Source: Bacteroidales bacterium (GTDB taxonomy: Bacteria; Bacteroidota; Bacteroidia; Bacteroidales; UBA932). Taken from it: DNA of 64,000 bases. The stretch is from contig JAGBSL010000027.1 of NCBI GenBank assembly GCA_017631875.1, positions 1-64,000 on the forward strand. Reading direction: 5' to 3'. Position numbers and translations under genes: made by a program. This document shows positions 33,813 to 43,370 of the stretch, piece by piece (the stretch's first letter is position 1; each line of letters opens with the position of its first letter). The notes beneath the pieces were generated by a model, which saw only the letters and a program-made list of their open reading frames with translations, made no database searches and was not told the origin of the DNA.

Positions 33813-36800
33813 TTACTTCTGCTTGATTTTTTCTCTATATGAACTAGGACTCATGCCGAACTGCTTCTTGAAGCATGTCGAGAAGTATGCATGAGATCTG
33901 AACCCCGTCTTTATACTTACCTGCTCGATTGACAGGTTTTCATCTTTGAGCAAGTCTGTTGCCTTTTTCAATCTTGAAATAAGGATGAATTCGTTAGGAC
34001 TTACGCCTATAGTGCTCTTCATTTTCTTGAATAGACTGGAAACACTCACGCAAGCTACCTCGGCCAGCTTATCTACGTTCAGTTCTTCGTCCTCAAGGTG
34101 CTGCTGAACATATTCATCCACTATCTTGATGACTTTTATATTATGTTCCTGGGTGCTCTGTTCCCCAACTTCTGAATTGCCACCATCTGATTCCACGATG
34201 GCATCTCTAAGATTCAATTGATTCTGGATTACCACTAGAAGTTCCTTTATTGAAAATGGTTTTATCATATATGCATCGGCTCCATATTGAAGTCCTTGAA
34301 GTTTTGACGTGTCGTCAGCCAAAGCCGACAATATTATAAATGTGATGTGTCTGGTGGCCTGATTGCTCTTTATCTCCCGGCAGAGCTGAAGTCCATCCAT
34401 TTCCGGCATCATTACATCACTGATCAATATATCCGGAAGCGAGTTTGTACATCTGTCCAGAATTTCAAGCGCCTCCCTGCCGTTCCTTGCAGCAATGACA
34501 TGGTATGTCGACGATAACTGCCTCGTCATGAACTCACGCATATCATCGTTATCCTCAACAATGAATATCGTTCTTCTTGACTGCGGGATGTCCAAATATG
34601 GTAGCTGGCTGAAAGAATCAACATCAGCCTCAGAACTTTCTACAATAGGAATCGACAGTATAAAACGATTGATATCCATATCCTCATCCATCTGAAGCGT
34701 GCCATTCTGCAGTTCTGCAAAATTTCGGCTGACATACAGACCGATTCCTGTGCCCATTTCAACGCTGTTTACATCCACACTGCGTTCGAACGGCTTGAAT
34801 ATCCTCTCTCTCGAATCCAAAGGGACAATTGCTCCATCATTCTCCAATATCACTTTGAAAGCCTCTTGCTGTCTGCGCAATGTAAGTTTTACCTGCGATG
34901 CAGCATACTTCATTGCATTTGCCAGAAGATTGCTTAGAATCTTATCCATTGCAATCTTGTCTACCCTGCAGAACAGAGGCTCGGAAGGTAGGTCCAGTTC
35001 ATAACGGAGACTTTTGTTTCCGGCAGCTCTATGAAATCTGTCGAATACCACCTGCACCAGGTCATTGATATTATAATCTGCAAGTTTGAGCTCATACCCG
35101 GTACTGTTTATCTTCTTGAAGTCCAGCAGTTCATCCAGCAGCTGGCTCAGCTTGTCAGAGTTTCTTCCAATCACCTGAAGGTCTCTGAGAAGATCCTTGT
35201 TCGACGAGGAAGAATACCTCTGTATCAGATCATCGATAGGTCCTTTTATCAAAGTCAGAGGGGTTCTGATCTCATGAGCGATATTCATCAGGAATTCCAC
35301 CTTAGAAGCATAATACTGTTTCTGGCGCTGTGCTTCGAATCTCTCGCTTTCCCTTCTTGCTGCATCGCGGGCGGCCAGAACACTCTTTCTTCGGGTATAT
35401 TTTGCGACTAACATCAGTATGGAGGCAAAGAGCAGGACATACATCAGTAAAGCTGGGATAGAAGCCAGGACATGAGGCCTGATCACTATTTCCTTGATGA
35501 TCTCATTGTCGCAGAATGTACCGTCGATCATCCGTGAACGCACTCTCAACGTATAATCGCCTACTGACAGGCCGGAAAGAGTAATCTTGCCCTGATCTAC
35601 AGGTGCCCATGTGTTTCCAAGTTCATCTATCTTATATTGCAGGACCGTCCTCTTCGGCTTGCTGTATGTCATATCTGAAAGTCCGATCTGCAGGGAATTC
35701 TGATTATGGGCAAGCACAATACGGTCCTTGTTCATATCAACAAACTGTAGTTTATCTCCAAGGTTGCCGATAAGATGCGCCCCTGTCAAGACTATTTCAG
35801 GGGAATTAGGGATCGTCTTCTTCAAAAGCTCGGGATTGAATGAAATCATACCGTCATACAGACCTGCATACATGATTCCATCTGAAGCCATACAGAGAGA
35901 AAATTCTCTGAACCTTCCGGACATCAGTCCGTCACCACCATCGAAGAAGAATGATGTCCCCGTTTCAGGATTCAGTACAAGAATGCCGTCACTTGATGTT
36001 ATCCACACGTCGCCATCATTATCCTCTACAGCGGCACAGAACATTCCGTCATCGGCCTGCAGCAAGGACGGATACACCTGTATTTCCTTGGTTGTGAAGT
36101 CCAGTCTTGCGACACCTCTGTTAAGAACTGAAACCCAAAGATTATCTTTACTGTCAAACATCAAAGGTCTGACTCCTGAAAGGGAAATTATTCCTAGGTT
36201 TTCTGTATTCTCCGGGAAAAACTCTTCCACCTTACGCACCCTGCCGTCCTTGACATTCAGCAAAGGTGCATTGCGTCCTCCTGCCCAGACAGACGAATCT
36301 GGAGCCGAGGTCAATTGTCCTGTCCTCAACTTTTCCAGTTCAGGAAGGAAAAACTCTTCTGGTCTACCTGATGAGAGATCTATAAAGGAGATACCATTTC
36401 TACTTGAAAGAATGAGGGTATCCTTAGCATATGGCTCAATGTGATATACACATCTTGAAAAGTCGGGAAACGTTTCCATTCTCAGAGTCCTTCTGTCCAA
36501 CCTTACAAGAGGATCAGTAAAGGAATATGAACCTACCCATAGATATGGTCCCTGTACATTCAGGCCAAGGATATTTTTCGTTTTGATCGGCAAGTCGATC
36601 TTCTTCAGCTCTCCAGTTGAAGAATCATATCGGGTCAAGCCTCCATTCTCGGATCCGACCCAAATCATTCCTTCCGGGTCTTCTATTATTGAACGTATTC
36701 TTTGGCTGACGGGAAGTGACTTGCTTGCCGGATAAAAATAATTTATCTCGGAATTATTCTTATAGAACACGTAGACACCTTCGTGAACGGTACCGACCCA

Positions 36801-37742
36801 CAAGTTGCCCTCGTGATCCTTGCAGACTGTACGTATAGACTTATCATTAAGCGCGTACATATCTGCATTTTCTTCAGTATAATGCCTGATGACATTGAAA
36901 TTATTGTCCGCGAATACCAGACCACGGCTTGTAGCCAGTGCAATGGTTCCGTCACTGAGTCTCAAAGCATCATTGACATCAGACCATCCTTTTATCATCG
37001 TCTCTCCAGTGGAGAGGTTATAGATGAACGTTTCATCTGCTACTCCGGCGATAAGCTTACCATTGTAATACTCCATATTCTCTATTCCGGGAAACTTCTT
37101 GAACGGAGCATCAACTTTGGCAGAAAACGGATTAGCGACGCATTTATCGAAAGGCCTCAATATATATATACCTCTGTCTCTTACCAGGATATATATCGAG
37201 CCATCATCTGTGGAGCAGATTGATAAAGAATAGTACTCTTCTACACCTTTAAGCTTTATAGGAGTACACTTGAAATTCTTTGTATCAATATAATATACAC
37301 CATTATCCCTGGCAGAGGCAATGATTGCATCTGTTTGGGTTCTGAGAAGTTTTGTAACATGCGCGGCACTCTCAAATCCAAGTGAATTGAACGCGATGAT
37401 TTTATTGCTGTCTGAATCGTAACGGGTCAGTCCCGCTGCGGAGGCGATCCAAATGTCATGATTGGCGTCCTCACATAAGTCCTTGATCGAGAGATAGCCC
37501 GGGTTATTGCCAGGAATATCCATCTTGACGCACTCGTTGCCATCATATCTATACAATCCTTCTTGGGTTCCTATCCACATGAATCCGTTTGAATCCTGAA
37601 GAATCGTAGTAATATTATGATGAACTCCTATGCCGTCCGGATTGAAGCGATGGACAAGATAAGGCTCAGCAGCTCTCGTCGGAATGACGAAAGCTGCAAA
37701 AGCCAAAATCCAGAATGCTATATTGAATATTCCTTTTCTCAT
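33813..37742 (-). CDS. Hybrid two-component system sensor/regulator (HTCS) of region 2
   Basis: 1309 residues. Signal peptide (VIPTRAAEP), Reg_prop beta-propeller repeats (GFMWIGTQEGLYRYDG, GNLWVGTVHEGVYVF, GMIWVGSENGGLTRYD, DVWITSSDGILVL), Y_Y_Y domain (LQYKIDELGNTW), membrane helix near 770-790, HisKA with NIAHEIRTPL (His823), HATPase (LSNLLANAMKYA, GTGIGLYVS), receiver domain with Asp1109 in DVMMPEMDG, and an AraC-type HTH (IEQVSIKTGFRSHAYF). A full HTCS within an operon of phosphatases and nucleases suggests an oligosaccharide, nucleotide sugar or phosphorylated glycan as inducer. Unlike the first HTCS it has no promoter of its own that I can see, so it may be autoregulated through the operon. 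Confidence 0.92.
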   Translation of the reverse strand: MRKGIFNIAFWILAFAAFVIPTRAAEPYLVHRFNPDGIGVHHNITTILQDSNGFMWIGTQEGLYRYDGNECVKMDIPGNNPGYLSIKDLCEDANHDIWIASAAGLTRYDSDSNKIIAFNSLGFESAAHVTKLLRTQTDAIIASARDNGVYYIDTKNFKCTPIKLKGVEEYYSLSICSTDDGSIYILVRDRGIYILRPFDKCVANPFSAKVDAPFKKFPGIENMEYYNGKLIAGVADETFIYNLSTGETMIKGWSDVNDALRLSDGTIALATSRGLVFADNNFNVIRHYTEENADMYALNDKSIRTVCKDHEGNLWVGTVHEGVYVFYKNNSEINYFYPASKSLPVSQRIRSIIEDPEGMIWVGSENGGLTRYDSSTGELKKIDLPIKTKNILGLNVQGPYLWVGSYSFTDPLVRLDRRTLRMETFPDFSRCVYHIEPYAKDTLILSSRNGISFIDLSSGRPEEFFLPELEKLRTGQLTSAPDSSVWAGGRNAPLLNVKDGRVRKVEEFFPENTENLGIISLSGVRPLMFDSKDNLWVSVLNRGVARLDFTTKEIQVYPSLLQADDGMFCAAVEDNDGDVWITSSDGILVLNPETGTSFFFDGGDGLMSGRFREFSLCMASDGIMYAGLYDGMISFNPELLKKTIPNSPEIVLTGAHLIGNLGDKLQFVDMNKDRIVLAHNQNSLQIGLSDMTYSKPKRTVLQYKIDELGNTWAPVDQGKITLSGLSVGDYTLRVRSRMIDGTFCDNEIIKEIVIRPHVLASIPALLMYVLLFASILMLVAKYTRRKSVLAARDAARRESERFEAQRQKQYYASKVEFLMNIAHEIRTPLTLIKGPIDDLIQRYSSSSNKDLLRDLQVIGRNSDKLSQLLDELLDFKKINSTGYELKLADYNINDLVQVVFDRFHRAAGNKSLRYELDLPSEPLFCRVDKIAMDKILSNLLANAMKYAASQVKLTLRRQQEAFKVILENDGAIVPLDSRERIFKPFERSVDVNSVEMGTGIGLYVSRNFAELQNGTLQMDEDMDINRFILSIPIVESSEADVDSFSQLPYLDIPQSRRTIFIVEDNDDMREFMTRQLSSTYHVIAARNGREALEILDRCTNSLPDILISDVMMPEMDGLQLCREIKSNQATRHITFIILSALADDTSKLQGLQYGADAYMIKPFSIKELLVVIQNQLNLRDAIVESDGGNSEVGEQSTQEHNIKVIKIVDEYVQQHLEDEELNVDKLAEVACVSVSSLFKKMKSTIGVSPNEFILISRLKKATDLLKDENLSIEQVSIKTGFRSHAYFSTCFKKQFGMSPSSYREKIKQK

Positions 37743-37746
37743 TTAC

Positions 37747-39177
37747 CTACTCGAGGTTAGTGTTTACTACAGTGAAGAACTCTCCACGAGGAGCAAGGTG
37801 GAAAACATCTCCGTTCGGATGCTTCCTGAACTGATACTGCAAAGAAGCCTCCTTTGGCGACTTTACAGTCCAGCTGCCGTAAACATACACAAGGCCTGAC
37901 TCATCTGCTGCCAGTGCATAAACCATGGCAGCCTTGCGTCCTTCTGCATCTACGAGAGGACCATGGTCGGTAATCACATTATGATCGTCTCCCTCCTTGA
38001 GTGACACACTTCTGAGGTGCATCTTGTAGTCAACATAATTAGAATCTGCAGGGGTCAAATCGCGCGCATCCTCAGCCTTGAGTCTCCTCTCATCCTCGAT
38101 GTTCTCATACTGCACGAAATAAAGTCTGTCTCCACCCAATGCGGTCTGGAAGTAGCTAGGTCCAATATTAGCAATAGGCTCGAACGCCTCACCTGACTCG
38201 ATATCCTTTGTAGGATCAAAGATCCATGCCCTTTCATCGCCGCCGCCGAAAGGACCCATGATGAACATACATCTCTTTCTTCCCTCGATAGGAGTAAGCC
38301 ATGTCCATGAACGCTGAGTATCCTGAAGCTCAGTAGTTCTTGTTCCGTCGATCAACTGGCCCATTGGAAGTACATTGTGAAGGGTATCAAGCTTTTCAGT
38401 TGATGGGCGATAAACATAAAGATTACCATGATCATGTTCAAGCTTACGCATTCCTCTCTTCTTAAGAGTGAACCACACGTTTCCATTATCATCGATATAG
38501 AAATAGAATGAACATGCTTTGCCTTTGACAACCATGCCAAGATCCTTCATTTCACCGCTTTCAATATCAATACTGTAAAGATGGCATCCACCATTCTTCG
38601 TATCCTCTTTCTTGAAAGGAGTCATGAAGGCATAAATCTTTTTAGCTTTCGGATCCACATCAATCGCTGCATAGATTGAATAACCTGGCATTGGAATACC
38701 GTAATCTCTGAACTTGCCGGTGGCCATTTCGTATCCGATGATATGCGCTCCAGGATAGGCCTCAATACCCTCCTTCCAGTAGTTAGAAAGATGCGTACAG
38801 AAGTATAGCCATCCGTCACACTCTACGATATCTGAGTGAATCTTGCCCTGCTGAGGGAAACCTGGAGCATCTGACTCACCGCAGATCTCGGTCATGTCTT
38901 CTGCAAGCACTGTAACCTCATAAGTTCGAGGATCAAACTTGTGGAAGCCGGCACCGTGACTCTTTGAGTGTGTAGATGATCCGAAGTAGCAGTTGCCGTC
39001 TGAGGCAATTTTAATTCCCTGCCACTGTCCGTCCCACTCCTTACAGATCTTATTCATCGAGTATGTCCAGACTTTCTCTTTCTTTCCCTCAGGCTCACTG
39101 TTCTTAAGCCCACAAGAAACCAGAGATAGTAGCATCACTCCTACTGTTAGAAATAAAGTTTTAGTTTTCATAAACAT
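37747..39177 (-). CDS. Beta-propeller lipoprotein of unknown function, possibly a lyase
   Basis: 476 residues, lipobox Cys22 (LVSC); a second ATG at codon 3 is an equally good start. Blades are suggested by repeats such as GIKIASDGNCYFGSSTH, YAAIDVDPKAKKIYAF, YFYIDDNGNVWFTL and VYALAADESGLVYVYG. The sequence GKIHSDIVECDGWLYFCTH, with two His and preceded by SKSHGAGFHKFDP, resembles in style the active-site strands of seven-bladed polysaccharide lyases such as PL22, PL24 and PL25, but I cannot confirm family membership. It lies 4 bp before the HTCS gene and 17 bp after alkaline phosphatase. A sugar-binding or sensor role is equally possible. Confidence 0.6.
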   Translation of the reverse strand: MFMKTKTLFLTVGVMLLSLVSCGLKNSEPEGKKEKVWTYSMNKICKEWDGQWQGIKIASDGNCYFGSSTHSKSHGAGFHKFDPRTYEVTVLAEDMTEICGESDAPGFPQQGKIHSDIVECDGWLYFCTHLSNYWKEGIEAYPGAHIIGYEMATGKFRDYGIPMPGYSIYAAIDVDPKAKKIYAFMTPFKKEDTKNGGCHLYSIDIESGEMKDLGMVVKGKACSFYFYIDDNGNVWFTLKKRGMRKLEHDHGNLYVYRPSTEKLDTLHNVLPMGQLIDGTRTTELQDTQRSWTWLTPIEGRKRCMFIMGPFGGGDERAWIFDPTKDIESGEAFEPIANIGPSYFQTALGGDRLYFVQYENIEDERRLKAEDARDLTPADSNYVDYKMHLRSVSLKEGDDHNVITDHGPLVDAEGRKAAMVYALAADESGLVYVYGSWTVKSPKEASLQYQFRKHPNGDVFHLAPRGEFFTVVNTNLE

Positions 39178-39194
39178 TAAGTATTTAATTAGTT

Positions 39195-40427
39195 TTATTT
39201 GTCTTCTCCTAAGATCTTGCCCATGAACTCTGTATTGTCGATCCTTCCGGTAAATGCCTCCGCACCTACTCCTATAGCATATACCGGCACTGCACCACCT
39301 GAATGCTTAACGCTGGTCCATCCAATTGAGCACTTCTTGTTAAGTTCAGCATTTTCTTCTGCATTAAGAATGTTCTTCATGCCGCTTTCGATCCACTGTT
39401 TCTCAAGAGCTGCCCAATTGATGGTAGCTCTTCCTGCTCCAAGGCTCATTCCGCCTGTCTCATGGTCTGCAGTGACAATAATAAGAGTCTCCTCAGGGTG
39501 TTTCTTATAGAATTCGTATGCAACACCGATGGCGGCATCGAAATCGAGCATGCTCTCAATTGTCGACATTGTTCTGTTCTCGTGTGATGCCCAGTCGATG
39601 ACGCCACCCTCACCCATGATGAAGAAAGGTTCCTCGTCTCCGAACTGTTCAAGTGCAAGCTCAAGCATCTGTGCCATTGTAGCGTCTGTCATATCTGGGG
39701 CATCTTCAGATTCCACACCTGTATTCTCAAGACCGTCGCTCACATAGTACCCTGCGCTCTTTCCTCTGTTCTTTGCCTGGCAGAACACCATCTTATCCTT
39801 ACCGACAGACTCTCTGCGGAATTCCTCTATACCGTAGCTTACAGTATATCCATTCCTTTCAAGGATGTCCTCGGTAGACTCCAGATTATCCTCCTTGCCT
39901 CTGAACTGAAGGAAGCCGGTACCTGCAAAGAAGTCAAACCCGCTTGATGGAATATCATTACTGATCTCATAGTAGTCAGTTCTTTTTACGCTATGAGCAT
40001 AGAAAGCAGCTGGGGTTGCGTGGTTGATAGGAACTGTAGTTATGATACCGACCTTATATCCTTCCCTCTTCAGTACAGTTGCAACACTTTCAACGCTTAC
40101 GCTGTCCTTATCAACACCAAGAGTTCCGTTATTTGCCTTGACTCCACATGCGATAGCTGTTCCTGCTGCAGAAGAGCATGTCACATTCCTGTTTGCAGAA
40201 TGAGTCGATGCCATTCCATAGCATGGGAACTGAGTCATGATAAGCTGCTCGCCTCCAAGTTTGCCTGCCTTGTAAGAGAGATATGACTCAGTTGCGGCAA
40301 CGTGCGACGTGCTCATACCATCTCCGATAAAGAGAAAGATATACTTTGCCTTTGTGTCTTTCTGACATCCAGACAAAAAGGATAGTGAAATGATGACTGC
40401 TGTCATCAACTTGAAAAGTTGTCTCAT
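39195..40427 (-). CDS. Alkaline phosphatase superfamily lipoprotein
   Basis: 410 residues, lipobox Cys21 (FLSGC). Metal-site motifs are IFLFIGDGMS near the N-terminus, GEGGVIDWASHEN in the middle and TADHETGG followed by VKHSGGAVPVYAIG near the C-terminus, all as in PhoA-type alkaline phosphatases. The nucleophile region reads VTCSSAAGTAIACG (Ser85/Ser86), so the Asp normally just before the nucleophilic Ser is itself Ser. It hydrolyses phosphomonoesters at the cell surface or periplasm and would act downstream of the S1/P1 nuclease encoded 20 bp upstream in the operon. Confidence 0.9.
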   Translation of the reverse strand: MRQLFKLMTAVIISLSFLSGCQKDTKAKYIFLFIGDGMSTSHVAATESYLSYKAGKLGGEQLIMTQFPCYGMASTHSANRNVTCSSAAGTAIACGVKANNGTLGVDKDSVSVESVATVLKREGYKVGIITTVPINHATPAAFYAHSVKRTDYYEISNDIPSSGFDFFAGTGFLQFRGKEDNLESTEDILERNGYTVSYGIEEFRRESVGKDKMVFCQAKNRGKSAGYYVSDGLENTGVESEDAPDMTDATMAQMLELALEQFGDEEPFFIMGEGGVIDWASHENRTMSTIESMLDFDAAIGVAYEFYKKHPEETLIIVTADHETGGMSLGAGRATINWAALEKQWIESGMKNILNAEENAELNKKCSIGWTSVKHSGGAVPVYAIGVGAEAFTGRIDNTEFMGKILGEDK

Positions 40428-40447
40428 ATCGACTTTAGATCCTTTTA

Positions 40448-41320
40448 TTATTCGCTGATTTCAAATATATAATCCAATGCTTTGGCAAGGCGATATCCTG
40501 CATTTCTAAGCTGAAGATAGAGAAGCTCTCTATCCTTCTCTGGATATTCTGAAGAAAGGATAGCTTTCGCCTCGTGGGCATGTGCAGGAAGAGCCGAAAT
40601 CGCACTTGCTCTTCCCCAGTCATATACGTCGCCTTTCTGGATTTCTGCTATTTCTTCTGCTGAAGCAGTGTCTGCCGCCTCTGAATACTCAAAGTAGCTC
40701 CACTCCGGCTCAAGCATCTTGATCAGCTTTGAGTCCCAATATGAATGCGCTCCGACCTTTTCTCCCCTTACAGTAAACGAATACTTGCCACCTGTCGGCG
40801 CCTGTGGGACATAAAGGATATGCATCGGGCAATGGATGTCACCAATCAGATGAATGACAAGTGAAAGTTTCATCATGCACTCATCCTTGTCCATCTCTGC
40901 CCAATTTGCCTTGAGATCTGTGATCAGCACATCGAGATCCATCACTGCATTTCTGACGTACTCATCTCCCTCGCGATTATGGCGATATGTATTGTAAAGG
41001 GAATCCACAGAATAGGAATGGCACCATGGCTCGATGTTGGTCGGATAGTTGTCCATGTCCGAAGGCTGACGCCTGAGGATCTTCGGATTCGAACACTCGA
41101 ATCCAATGTCGCGGCTCCAGATGTAATAATTTTCATCCGCATCCGAAGACACCTCCACTATATCAGTTCCTGCAAGGCATTTCTTCAACTGCTTCTTTGT
41201 CGACTTTGAAATATGGTTGTCCGCAATCTGTGCGATTGCTGCATGTCCGATACCACCCCATCCGAAGGAGATATGGCAGGACATGAGCAGCAGCACAGCT
41301 ATGACGATTGATCTTCTCAT
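40448..41320 (-). CDS. S1/P1-type zinc-dependent nuclease
   Basis: 290 residues. After the signal peptide the mature protein would start at Trp21 (FG/WGGIGH); in S1/P1 nucleases the N-terminal Trp itself binds zinc. Other metal ligands are seen in WCHSYSVD, LVIHLIGDIHCPMH and AHSYWDSKLI, and the length is normal. The enzyme cuts single-stranded DNA and RNA to 5'-nucleotides and also removes 3'-phosphates. It is followed by alkaline phosphatase, which would free phosphate and nucleosides. A one-base gap separates it from the FAD oxidoreductase gene upstream in the operon. Confidence 0.9.
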   Translation of the reverse strand: MRRSIVIAVLLLMSCHISFGWGGIGHAAIAQIADNHISKSTKKQLKKCLAGTDIVEVSSDADENYYIWSRDIGFECSNPKILRRQPSDMDNYPTNIEPWCHSYSVDSLYNTYRHNREGDEYVRNAVMDLDVLITDLKANWAEMDKDECMMKLSLVIHLIGDIHCPMHILYVPQAPTGGKYSFTVRGEKVGAHSYWDSKLIKMLEPEWSYFEYSEAADTASAEEIAEIQKGDVYDWGRASAISALPAHAHEAKAILSSEYPEKDRELLYLQLRNAGYRLAKALDYIFEISE

Positions 41321-41321
41321 G

Positions 41322-43367
41322 CTATTTCTGTTTTACAAGCATTATGGCGTCAGCACATACAGTTCCGTCGCTGCCGTCTCCACGGAGCTTTACACTGAAC
41401 TGATGATCTTTCTCAAAGTCAAATGTAGCGACCTTATGCCATGTGCTTACTGACTGACCGATTATGACTACATCGTTGGAATTTACAGACGCCGTAGTGC
41501 CGTCACTGAAGTCAAAGAAGGTCTCCTGACAATGTGATGACTTTGCATGGTGATAGGTATAGACATCATAAGTTCCCGCTTCAGGGATTACAGCAGAATA
41601 TTCCACGTAACCCTCGTTTGCGCTGCCGACAAGACAGGTCGGGCCATACACGCCGTCCTCTGAAAGGTGATGATTATCAGCCCTCTTTATGTTATCATTA
41701 GGAAGCGGTGCTCCTGGACCTTTAGAGCCAAGCCATTTTCCTCCCTTTGCCTCTGCCTGATTGTCATCGATAATGATATCAGCAGAAGTGCCGTCAAGAT
41801 ATGGATTGACAGCCATGATATCATTTATATCCATGTAGTTTACATCCTGAACTCTGTCAAGTCCCTTCTGCTCGGCAATGGCAATGGCCATTCCGGCAGC
41901 CTGTCCCATACACATGAACACAGGCTCCATTCTGATCGATCCGTATGCAATGTGAGAAGCAGAGCAGCAGATAGGAACAAGGAGGTTTGTACACTCCTCA
42001 CGCTTTGGAGTGAGTGAACGGTATGAGATAGGATAAGGCATTCCGCCGCCGATCTCCACATCGCCCTCGTTCTTGACCATTTTCTTTCCGTCTTTTTCAA
42101 TAACGATTCTCTGAGTATTGTGAGAGTCCATTGTATATGCAGCATATGCTATTCCTTCCGGTGCAATCACCTTGTTGTCGCAGTCAGCCTGGGTTGCAAC
42201 ATACTCTCCAACCATACGGCGGCATTCGCGGACATAAAGCTGGGGTGTCCAGTTGCCGCACTCCACGTACTCATCCTTTGGAAGGCCCCATTCCTTCACA
42301 TAGTCCTGGATCTCTGCAGGCACACGTGGGTCAGTAGCCACGAAATAAAGAAGACCGAGGGTATAATCCTTATGTTCCTTGATGATCTGCTGACGCTCCT
42401 CCCATGTTGCCTCCGGATAATTGTGGTTTGCCCCGATCATATCTGTAGAGAAGGCACCACGGTTGTTCACGTCGGTCTTTCTGTTCGGACCGATGCTCCA
42501 GATGAAATACTGGTTGATCTCCCTCATGTGAGGCTGAGCATCGTATACACGAAGCAAAAGCTCGTATTTTGAAGGATCATAATTCTCAGGTTTCTCGATA
42601 GGAATCCTGTTCTCTGGATTGTCTGTCAGACAGATTCTGAAGTTGTATGCCTGGATGAGGTTGTCACCTGAGCCCTGTGGCGCGAGAGTACCCTCGCTGA
42701 TTCCCCAAAGCAGGCCGCTTGATGGATCACCAGGAACCACGTATGGATCTACACCGTCAGGGAACTGATGCAGATGTCTCATGTGTACGCCGTTCCATGT
42801 CTCGCCATACTCCGAGCAGTCCTCACGTCCTGTGCGGTATGAAACGCCAGCCTTGGCCATGAGGTCACCCTCATACGAAGCGTCGATGAACCACTTTGCG
42901 TCGAATGAAAGGGTATCTGCGCTTGCCTCTCCGCCGGCAACCTTGATGGAAGTGATGTCAGTTCCGTCCATTTCAGCATCACAGAGATGATATCCGGTAA
43001 TGAAATCAATTTTCTCATGATCAAGATAGTCCATGAGAATCTTGTGAGCTACACTTGGCTCGAATACCCACTGCTCGAGATTGCCATAGTGCTCGCCAAG
43101 CCTGCGGTAAAACTGAAGGGCTACACCCTTGACCACCTGCTTGTTGCCGATGTCAGTGAAGCTAAGACCGCCTGTGGTCAGTCCTCCGATTCTGATATTC
43201 GGCTCCACGACAAGGACATCGAGACCCATCTGGGCAGCAGAATAGGCTGCTACGACTCCGGATGCTGAACCGCCATAAACACACAGGTCATACTCCTTCG
43301 CGCTTTCTCCTGCATTGCAGGAACAGAGCGCAACGATTGCTGAAATTAAAAACAAATATCTTTTCAT
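41322..43367 (-). CDS. FAD-dependent oxidoreductase lipoprotein with C-terminal golvesin/xanthan-lyase-like carbohydrate-binding domain
   Basis: 681 residues, lipobox Cys17 (ALCSC), so exported, which is unusual for a flavoenzyme but typical of this Bacteroidota/Planctomycetota family (PF12831 type). The dinucleotide-binding motif CVYGGSASGVVAAYSAA (about 29-45) is followed by VEP and GGLTTGG. AKWFIDASYEGDLMAKAGV is a second family mark. The last 120 residues (from about 560) form a beta-sandwich with YVEYSAVIPEAGTYDVYTYHH and TWHKVATFDFEK, like the golvesin or xanthan-lyase binding domain. The reaction is unknown; oxidation of a sugar or inositol-like polyol is plausible in this setting. Confidence 0.8.
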   Translation of the reverse strand: MKRYLFLISAIVALCSCNAGESAKEYDLCVYGGSASGVVAAYSAAQMGLDVLVVEPNIRIGGLTTGGLSFTDIGNKQVVKGVALQFYRRLGEHYGNLEQWVFEPSVAHKILMDYLDHEKIDFITGYHLCDAEMDGTDITSIKVAGGEASADTLSFDAKWFIDASYEGDLMAKAGVSYRTGREDCSEYGETWNGVHMRHLHQFPDGVDPYVVPGDPSSGLLWGISEGTLAPQGSGDNLIQAYNFRICLTDNPENRIPIEKPENYDPSKYELLLRVYDAQPHMREINQYFIWSIGPNRKTDVNNRGAFSTDMIGANHNYPEATWEERQQIIKEHKDYTLGLLYFVATDPRVPAEIQDYVKEWGLPKDEYVECGNWTPQLYVRECRRMVGEYVATQADCDNKVIAPEGIAYAAYTMDSHNTQRIVIEKDGKKMVKNEGDVEIGGGMPYPISYRSLTPKREECTNLLVPICCSASHIAYGSIRMEPVFMCMGQAAGMAIAIAEQKGLDRVQDVNYMDINDIMAVNPYLDGTSADIIIDDNQAEAKGGKWLGSKGPGAPLPNDNIKRADNHHLSEDGVYGPTCLVGSANEGYVEYSAVIPEAGTYDVYTYHHAKSSHCQETFFDFSDGTTASVNSNDVVIIGQSVSTWHKVATFDFEKDHQFSVKLRGDGSDGTVCADAIMLVKQK

Positions 43368-43370
43368 GTC

